Positions 12,182-20,050 of a stretch of 64,000 nt of DNA are shown here, piece after piece. The notes under the pieces were generated by a model. That model was not told the DNA's origin. It saw only the letters and a list, made by a program, of their open reading frames with translations, and made no database searches. The stretch spans positions 620,001-684,000 of the forward strand of contig NW_027395277.1 in the NCBI RefSeq assembly GCF_027580225.2. The letters are read 5' to 3'. The position numbers and the translations under genes are program-made. Origin of the DNA: Misgurnus anguillicaudatus (lineage: Eukaryota > Chordata > Actinopteri > Cypriniformes > Cobitidae). Position 1 is the stretch's first letter; the number at the start of each line of letters is the position of its first letter.

Positions 12182-13578
12182 TAGTGATGGGACATCTGAA
12201 GCGAGGCTCCGGAGCTTGTGTCGAGCAAAAAGGGGCGTTCCAGATGAAGCCCCGATTCGAGGCTTGTATTGTTTCCGTGAAAATCACGCGACGATGACAA
12301 ACGAGGCCTCGTTGTCTGTTGAATACGTCATTGCTTCATTCTGAGTTTCGCTTACGGTTCGAAACTCGCACCTCTTGTGGGTTTTGCAGTACGTTTGCAT
12401 TGATGTTAAAGTGTTGGTTGTAGCGAGTAGTTGCGAGGTTGTAGTGAGTTTCTAGTATAGTTATCATTATATATCATAGCCTGTATTATATATTATATTA
12501 TATTACTTAGTTTAGTAGATTATTAGAGTAAATTATACATAGCCTAGTTCAGTAGATCATTAGAGTAAATTAGCATATGTCTAGTTCTAATACCTATAAT
12601 ACGTAATTATATTATATAGCCTATATTAGTAGTAGTGTTATTATTATATATATTATTGCTGCTACTGTTATTATTATTATAAGACTAGACTGTATTAGGG
12701 ATAACCTAGAAGGACTGAGGATCCATTGGGATATTGGAACAAACAGAAGGTCCAATATCCCAATTTATATAAGCTGGCACTGATCTTCTTATGTTGTCCA
12801 GCATCATCAGTGCCCTGTGATAGGGTGTTTTCTAAAAACAGAAACCGCCTCAATCCAAATACTGTTAAAAAACTTTTGTTTCTAAATAAAAACCAGTAAA
12901 CCATTTTCCATGTTGCAGTTTGCTGTTCCACACTTCCAGTCCCATAAGCATTGCACTATTGCAGCCCCAGTTCAATAAGCACTGCACTCACGATAATTTG
13001 AAGAGTTTCGTTGCAAAACGAGATAACCACCGTTTTTTAATTGTTCAGAAATCTTGTGTTTTGGTTGTGCATTCCAATTAATTTCAATGCAACTGCAGTT
13101 GGTTTGTTTTGATTTAAACCTTCATAACTTAAAAAATACAGCTAAGTAGCACCATAAAACTAAATAATAACATGATAACGTAATAATAAACATTTTTTGA
13201 CAAAAATGTTAAAAAATGGATTTATCTCGTTTTGCAACGAAACTCTTCATTTCTTTATTTTGTGCAGTCACTGTTATCACTAACTCAAGAACTACTGTAT
13301 AGTTGAACACAAAGTTGTGTATGTGTGAGTTGTGTGTACATAGGTTAACACAAGCAGAGTAAAATACTTTCTTTAATATACTTTATTCAAAGCCCACACC
13401 ATGACAATTTGGTTGCTCAAAATGAATAGATTTGTGTGCGTGTGCAATACATTGCTTTGCACAGCAGGTGTCACTGGAGAGCACAGTGTTTCATGAGGCT
13501 TCGGGTAAATGAACCTTTTGGCGAACCAATGGGCTGGAAAGCCTCATTGGTTCAGGAAGCCTCGTTTGGCCATCACTA
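12182..13578. mobile_element. hAT-type element, 1.4 kb
   Basis: Ends TAGTGATGGGACATC and GGCCATCACTA are inverted. A perfect 8-base duplication GCTACAGC lies at 12174-12181 and 13579-13586. There is no transposase frame. A smaller foldback element is nested at 12999-13249. Confidence 0.85.
12999..13249. mobile_element. Nested foldback MITE
   Basis: Perfect 28-base terminal inverted repeats starting TGAAGAGTTTCGTTGC lie at 12999-13026 and 13222-13249, inside the surrounding hAT element. The target duplication is not clear, possibly AATT-like. Confidence 0.7.
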
Positions 13579-13837
13579 GCTACAGCCCGACAGGTGTCGT
13601 AATACCAGTTTCGACCATGGGAGGCGGTATGCGGGGCACGTACATAACCGCCAGCCAAACTGCAATACACGAATAAGTCGCACGTGTGGAAAGTACAGCC
13701 ATAGAGTACAGCCCTCTACTACCGCTGCTCCGAAAACTAAGGCAGCTGACTTGTTGACTCAAGAGGCATGAAGGCAGCTCAGAGAAATGCAATTCGGACA
13801 GCCATGGATTCGGACATGCCTTGATGCCTTCCTGCCT

Positions 13838-14481
13838 TAGTGATGGGAGAAACGAAGCTTTTCGAAGCTTCGAATCAATTGAACCAATTGCTTCGAAAAT
13901 TGATTCAGTTTTTCGAAGCAGTTCGAAACACCACACACGCTGGCGACCCCTGCTGGTCAAAATAGTGTAAAGCAGATATGGCCAAACATTTTACACTTTT
14001 TTTTTACAAAAGAACAGCAAGATTTTTATTAAAATATGGTTAAAAAATTATTTAACTTAATTAAGACATAGTTAAAAGTGTATTATGTGTTTTTAGTTTA
14101 ATTTAGGGCAAACAAATCATTAAAACTAACTACCCTTTTAATTATGCACATTTTTGTCATTAAATCTGTCTATAAACAATAAATAGACAAAATGGCAGCG
14201 TTATTAGTCAGAAGGATAAATGTTTTATGAACTTTTGTAATAAAACTGACCCGAGTTCACCGAAACATATTAGACACTGGTCATGTGATCAACTCCCCCT
14301 AGTGGTGAACCATCGGATTTTCGAAACGTTTCGAAACAGTTATGACGTAATGAAGCCTCGTTTGCTAAAATCACGTGACTTGGGCCAGTTTGAAACACGC
14401 TCCGAACCACTGATTCGAAACAAAAGATTCGTAAATGTTTCGAAGCCTCATGAAGCAGTGCTTCGAAAACGGCCATCACTA
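13838..14481. mobile_element. hAT-type element, 644 bp
   Basis: Ends TAGTGATGGGAG and GGCCATCACTA are inverted, with a perfect duplication TCCTGCCT at 13830-13837 and 14482-14489. The interior is rich in TTCGAA/CGAAGC palindromes. It shares its terminal motif with the element at 12182-13578. Confidence 0.85.
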
Positions 14482-14489
14482 TCCTGCCT

Positions 14490-16071
14490 TGCAATAGGGT
14501 TTTCGGACGCAGTTCAGGGAAGAGAGCGGAAGAATGTCTAAAGCAAGAGACATTTACCACTACCACCATTCGCTGCAGGGAACAACACGCTCGGAATCAC
14601 AAATAAAATATGATAAATAAAGGAACCGAACCAGAGTAAATACTGGCACTGCTTTTCATCGCTGGAGACAACTAATGGACATGAAAGAAATGAGGTTCCA
14701 CTCCGAAATGACAACATTTCTTTTCGATTGGTAAGTAAGATGCTGTTAGTATTTCGCTAGAAGTTCACTTATAATAGGCATTGCGATAACCTATGCTCAG
14801 CTTGTACATGAACTACGGCTTTGTGCAGTAAATGTGGCTCCATCTGAAAGCAGCTAATGGCGATTCACTTTTAATCAAGAAACCGGCTTCACTGACGAGA
14901 AGCGCAATGACTATCGCATGCAAAATATCGCGCATCCTTAGCTGTTAGCGTTTTATGGTGCATTTACACCAACCGCGGTAGAGGCGTGAAGCGCGAGTGA
15001 TTTCAATGTTAAGTCAATGTGCAGACGCGTTTGAACGGGTTTTCACCCGTTATCTACCAAGCTGATGTTAAAATGTAACATTAGCTAAGAAGCTTGAAAT
15101 GTCTTCGATGATAATGAACACCAAATGGACGCATGAAACGTAGCGTAAAACATTGCAATTTTAATGAGACCGAATGGTTTTTTTTGTGATTAATGATAAC
15201 TTACTTAGTTGCTAATGTAAATCAAACTTGATATATGCTGCTAAATTAGCAGCTGCTAAATTAAAATAGACCAACTCACTTTCTGGAGGTATACTGCCCC
15301 CGTCTGTTTGGAGTGTGGAGTATGAATTGATTTTTTTTTGTCGGACATTTTAAATGGTCCCTTTAATGGATCGAGAGAAGAGGAGCAGGGACCCCCAGTA
15401 TAACAAGAAAAAAATCACGTTTTTTTCTTCTCAAGTTAAAAGTAACTTTACTATCCAAAGGTAGGAAATTCATATGGTCACCTTACACGCTCCATTGTTT
15501 GACAGCCTACTGCCTAACAATAAAAATATAAATACAGAAGACATTAAAACATTGACAACATTAAAGAACAAGATCCAGACAAACAAAACAATAAACATTG
15601 AAGAAACATGACGACAAGTATGTATAAATAAGTAAACTCAACTAGCTGAGTGCTGTTAAACAGCCTACTGCCTAACAGTAAAAACATAAATACAGTACAT
15701 TAAAACATTTAAACATTGAAAACATAAAAAACAAGATCCAAACAGGCAAAACGGTAAACATTGAAGAAATATGACAAGCATAAAAAAAAATAAACTAAAA
15801 CTAGCTGAGTGCGGATATACACAGTATGCTCATATTTTAAAGAGTTTTGTTGTACAATCTAATTGCTGTATGCACAAAAGACTTTCTGTACCTTGTGGTC
15901 CTAATTTTCCTTTGCAGGAGTCTGCCACTTATTAGCTTAATGCATTTAGTTTGATGCTTAATTAATTAATCCCCAAAATTATTTTGAATTCAAACAATAT
16001 TTGGAGGACCCCTGGTAATGCCCCTACAGACCAACTGTTAAAACACCCATGGTGTAAAGTTTTTTCTAACT
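14490..16071. other. No established gene; orphan exon candidate and repeats
   Basis: About 14650-14730 (+) has ATG GAC ATG AAA GAA and ends at a perfect GTAAGTAAG donor after 14730; no downstream exon was found, so it may be a lost first exon or chance. About 15200-15480 shows nothing clear. 15502-15816 is a tandem duplication. From 15820 to 16071 there is an unclassified repeat-like tail reaching the stop codon of the ubiquitin-like gene. Confidence 0.3.
15502..15816. repeat. Two tandem copies of a 158-bp unit
   Basis: ACAGCCTACTGCCTAACA starts at 15502 and again at 15660, and AACTAGCTGAGTGC closes each unit. The two copies differ by small indels in A-rich tracts. Confidence 0.85.
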
Positions 16072-16786
16072 TTACATGCTTAAATATAATCGTTCCATGG
16101 ATTCACTTCTGGGTAAAACATCATCTTTATCTTTAGGTGGGCGCCCTGTTAAGATAAGAAAAAAGTGCACTAAATAATACGCAAAAGCATTATATTTGTG
16201 TCCATGCAGAATAATTGTTGTAAAGGTGACATTGTCATCTCCCATTGCACTTGCTTGTCTCTAGCTAAACAATAAAAACATAAAACACATCATACCTCCA
16301 CCACGTAGTATTGGGCTAGAGTAAAGTGTTGATCCAGGTGTAATTTTATAAAACCCAAGTGTTTTGTCGTTTTCCAATTGTTTTCCTTCAAAAAATATTC
16401 TGTAGATGTCTGACAACAGAAAACACACACAAATATAAACACAGGTGAATTTGATTTCATTTATAACTCCTTTGCATCAAAATGTATACCTTTTAAAAAT
16501 ATTTTTTTATAAACTCTCAAGAGTGAATAAATAAACCTTTAGCATATCCCCATCCAGAAAACCAACGTCTATTTTTCTCTTTTAACTCTCTTATGGTGGT
16601 GTTCTCAAATCTTGCTCTTGAAGTTGCCACATCTAATGCAACTCTTTGTCCATGATGAGTTGTCAGGAAAACCTTGAATATCTCTGAGTTTCTACTGTAA
16701 CGTAACAAAAACACAAAAAGCACAAGGATTGCTATAATCTGTAGCAGAATCATAACACCTGTTGCCAGCAGTTGTTTCAATTTCAC
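16072..16786 (-). CDS. Membrane-anchored ubiquitin-like protein, copy B (type I, intact)
   Basis: Three exons splice in frame to 145 residues: 16537-16786, 16296-16409 and 16072-16145 (250, 114 and 74 nt). Residues about 9-30 (TGVMILLQIIAILVLFVFLL) are one hydrophobic helix after a KLK start, so the protein is probably a single-pass anchor. Residues 36-121 follow the ubiquitin fold: a KVFLTT first strand, a helix in FENTTIRELKEK, then IFFEGKQLENDKTLGFYK, which lines up with ubiquitin's IFAGKQLEDGRTLSDYN, then STL and LRGG at 118-121. A 24-residue charged tail follows the diglycine. The ubiquitin likeness is by eye; the function is unknown. The start ATG is the same as in copy C. The stop overlaps a GTAAAG donor-like site. 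The C-to-D strand region is longer than in ubiquitin. Confidence 0.7.
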
Positions 16787-16859
16787 TTTTCTTAGTTTTT
16801 TTCAACTTGTGTGCACGCCCTTTACTGGCTCTCTCTAGTGTGTGTGAGAATATGCGCAT

Positions 16860-16935
16860 AATATACTGCACAGTGCGCAGCAAGGACGCGCCAAAGGCTC
16901 TCTCTGGCGCAGCTCGACACTTCCAGTTTATAACC
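16860..16935. promoter_or_regulatory. Promoter-like block of copy B with altered ETS site
   Basis: GC-rich segment sharing GCGCAG...CAAAGGCTC and GGCGCAGCTCGACACTTCC with the blocks upstream of copy C and ccdc77. The ETS-type ACTTCCGG found in those two reads ACTTCCAG here (16919-16926). Confidence 0.55.
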
Positions 16936-17189
16936 TGATTTAATCATAGAATAACACATCTATATTTCCATTTTAATTTATTAGTAAACTAAGTTGGGGT
17001 GTTTGCATGTGCACGTGCATGCGATGATAGAAGTTTGTCATGCATATATATTTTAAACTCAGTTTTTCTTTCTCTGTTGTATGACACATATTTATCTCAT
17101 CAAAACAGTAATAACAAAAATACAAAAATAACACTCTTGTTTTAGTAAGCAGACACAGTTGTTTGATTTGTGTAAAGCTGATTCAAACA

Positions 17190-17962
17190 TTACATGTTCA
17201 TCCGTGGTATATCCGTAGAATTCCTCCTGGGCACAATATCATCTTTACTTTTAGGTGGGCCAAGGCCTGTCAAGATACAAATAAAAAAATGCTCTTAATT
17301 AAACAGATTCAAACATCATATTTATGTCCATGTAACATGATTAGCCATAAGTGGCGTCCATTGCATTTGTTTATTTCTTTAAATGAACAATAAAAAACAC
17401 AAAACACATCATACCTGTTTGTGATATTCTTGGTGCAATGAAAAGAGTTGATAAATCTGTAACGTTATAGAATCCAAGTGTTTTGTCCTCCTTATTCAGC
17501 AGGTCTTCAGAAGAAAACGTACCAGGTGGGTCTGACTTCCGATAGATCCTTAACTCTCTCGGGTCTGACAAGAGAAAACACACACATGATCACAGGTCAA
17601 ATTTGATTTCTGCTATAACGTAAATCTTACAACTTTCCATTAAAATGTGTACCTTATAAGAAACATTTTCTTCAATTTTTACTCTCAAGAGTGAATAAAT
17701 ACACATTTTTCCTACCATTATAGTCTTTTCCAGGAAATGAAGAGCTAATTTTTTCTTTTAACTCTCTTATGGTGGTGTTCTCAAATCTTGCTCTTGAAGT
17801 TGCCACATCTAATGTTAGTTTTTGTCCATTGTGAGTTGTCAGGAAAACCTTGAATATCTCTGTGTTTCTACTGTAACGTAACAAAAACACAAAAAACACA
17901 AGGATTGCTATAATCTGTAGCAGCATCGTAACACCCGTTGCCAGCAGTTGTTTCAATTTCAC
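17190..17962 (-). CDS. Membrane-anchored ubiquitin-like protein, copy C (type II, intact)
   Basis: Exons 17716-17962, 17415-17564 and 17190-17266 (247, 150 and 77 nt) join in frame to 157 residues. The N-terminal 70 residues are nearly the same as in copy B, with a hydrophobic helix at about 9-30 followed by RYSRN. The ubiquitin-like part continues as DPRELRIYRKSD, then a longer loop (GTFSSEDLLNKEDKTLG) and FYNVTDLSTLF. Exon 2 ends PRISQT with no diglycine, so conjugation in the ubiquitin manner is unlikely. The tail is PPKSKDDIVPRRNSTDIPRM. The stop overlaps GTAATG, which could act as a donor, but no exon 4 is present before copy B begins. The gene lies head-to-tail with copy B, about 400 bp upstream of it. 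Confidence 0.7.
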
Positions 17963-18019
17963 TTTTCTAAGTTTTTTTCAACATGAGTGCACGCCCTTTA
18001 CTGGCTTTCTCTCGTGTGT

Positions 18020-18150
18020 GTAAGAATAAACGCATATACTGCGCAGTGCGCAGCCAGGACGCGCCAAAGGCTCTCTCTGGCGCAGCTCGACACTTCCGGT
18101 TTATAACCGGCGGCGTCTTTTCAAACAAAAGTGGACGCAAACGGTTAATA
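18020..18150. promoter_or_regulatory. Divergent-type promoter of copy C
   Basis: Contains GCGCAGTGCGCAG, CGCAGCTCGACACTTCCGG (ETS core ACTTCCGG at 18092-18099) and TTTATAACCGG, and matches the region before ccdc77 almost base for base. The match runs on to the right through the ccdc77 first intron and exon 2, so a ccdc77 5' end was copied along with it. Confidence 0.6.
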
Positions 18151-18224
18151 TGGAAATAATGTTGTCTTTCTGTAAATTCAAACAAATTAGCGTCGCACAC
18201 CTGAAGTCAATGGAAAGGTGCGTA

Positions 18225-18375
18225 GGATAAGACGACGAAAAGTCTCAAAATATACAAAGAACAATTCCCGCACACTATCTGCTTGCTGAAAAAAATATTT
18301 TTAATGAAAGTTGCGTTGCAACGTTTCGATCAACTGATCTTCATCAGCCTGAATGAATAGAATGTTACAGGTATT
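18225..18375. repeat. Dispersed repeat fragment
   Basis: An insertion relative to the homologous ccdc77 upstream region, containing AACGTTTCGATCAACTGATC and CTTCATCAGCCTGA, a pattern I associate with 3' parts of fish retroelements. No ends could be defined. Confidence 0.4.
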
Positions 18376-18570
18376 TTAAGAATGTTCTTATGGACGTCAG
18401 CATGAGCTAAGCATTTTAAAAGATAAGTGAGCAAGTTAACAACCCAAATCAACAACCGCTATTCATTATAATCTGATTTACTCATACAATAACACCTCTG
18501 TATTTGCATTTTGATCTATAAGTAAACTAAGTTCTAAGTCTGAAAATATTGCAGTTGTGCGTGTTAATAA

Positions 18571-18740
18571 GCTTGTTCGACTTCATGCGGCGCCGTAAGA
18601 ACCTTCAGCCGGATGACGTCAAAGTACCGCGAGAGCGATTTAAAGGAGATTCCTCCGTATGAGTTCGCAAATCGCTCTCGCGGTACTTTGACGTCATCCG
18701 GCTGAAGGTTCTTACGGCGCCGCATGAAGTCGAACAAGCC
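18571..18740. mobile_element. Palindromic MITE with perfect 71-bp arms
   Basis: Arms 18571-18641 and 18669-18739 are exact inverted copies with a 27-base spacer. The 3-base flank TAA (18568-18570 and 18741-18743) suits a PIF/Harbinger-type insertion. The homologous site near 31.59 kb lacks the insert. Each arm contains the CRE palindrome TGACGTCA. Confidence 0.8.
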
Positions 18741-18915
18741 TAAACTTTCCACCACAAAGCGTCACCGTTTACATGACAACCACAGACATGAGCTTCATCT
18801 AGTGGTGTGGTATTTCTGAATCTTGATTAATGGCTAGATGTTTGCCAAATGGCAGATTTCCTCATTTTAATGGGTATGTAGAGTGCAGTATATAAAGTTC
18901 AAGTCATTTTTTTAG

Positions 18916-18966
18916 TAGAAAAACTGATAATAGCACCCCAATCACAAGAAAACATCAAAGAGAAAG
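18916..18966 (+). pseudogene. Duplicated relic of ccdc77 exon 2
   Basis: Matches the functional exon at 31834-31885 (CACAAGAAAACATCAAAGAG here). The ATG is lost and the GT donor is now AT. It sits in a block (about 18.0-19.1 kb) collinear with 31.2-31.98 kb, so a segment including the ccdc77 5' end was duplicated and then decayed. Only the first part of ccdc77 is present. Confidence 0.7.
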
Positions 18967-18990
18967 ATAGATATTTACATTGTGCCAATA

Positions 18991-20050
18991 ACTTTGTTTA
19001 TTTATGACTAACTTAACTGTAACAAATAATCATACATAGTAAACAGTATAATGTGTGCAACACCATACATTACAATAACAATATATTATTGTATGTACAC
19101 ATTTATGTTTTTTAATTTGAAATGAAATTGTGAAGAAAAAAATATAACACTGTTTCTGGATATTTTCATGCAAAAACCTTACATATTCTGCCTAGAAAAT
19201 TTCTGTTATATTTTATAATAAGTTTGTAACAACACGTAAGATTTTCTTATTTTGCTGTTGCTTATCACTTACAGTAAGCTCTATGTAATGCAATATGTAG
19301 CAATATTAATAAAAAATACTAAAGGAGAATTTGTTTAACTGGGAAAATAGTATTGAGGCTCATAAATTCATAATAATGGAAACAAAATATGAATATAAAT
19401 AGATTCAACTTTTAAAAAAATTAAACAATTGTATTTGCTTTATGTAGAGACTATGTAAATATTTAAAAAAATATTTTGAAACATTTTTTCATTACCATTT
19501 TATAAAACATTGTCTTCATATAATTTCATAAAGTTGTTTTGAAAAACTGTGTCAAAAGGTCTGTAAAAAATGTAAACTTAATGTAGTTTCATTTAACAAT
19601 GTTAGTGTAACTATTCAGCATCCATTTCCTAAAGCAGAAATCTCTTTGTCTTGTTAATAGTGTTCTGACATTATTGCTTTCCCAAAGATACTTTGAAATT
19701 TCTAAATGTAAAATGTTTTTAAAAATTTCCAGTGGGAATTAATAATCTCTTTAGAAATAAAGAACAGCCTGCTGATCTCACTCAACTCAGAAATCAGATC
19801 TCAGATCAGTCTCCTGTTTGTACTGTAGATGATCCGGCTCTGTTGGATTTGTATGATTGTTCTATATTGTCTGGCTGTTGGAGACATTTATATGACGCTA
19901 AGTTAAATACAAATATTATTATAACTTGTTAAGGTGCAGTGTGTTCCTCCTGTTTTACGATGTGGAAATAAAGCATCAGAGAGAACTGGTAATCTTCAGT
20001 AATATGTCAAACTTATCAATCTGTAAAGTTCCCAAATCCAAAATATTTCT
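18991..20050. other. Segmental-duplication flanks, no gene
   Basis: 18991-19110 matches the second ccdc77 intron. 19400-20000 matches the 3' flanks of copies F and the 11.4-kb remnant. The middle is AT-rich without visible features. Confidence 0.5.

Noticed and set aside
13580..13960. 126-residue minus-strand frame
   Set aside because: It crosses the boundary of a hAT insertion (13838), so it cannot be an old gene; no family resemblance.
18564..18755. 63-residue frame reading through the palindrome
   Set aside because: The frame is a by-product of the perfect inverted repeat; both arms simply lack stops.
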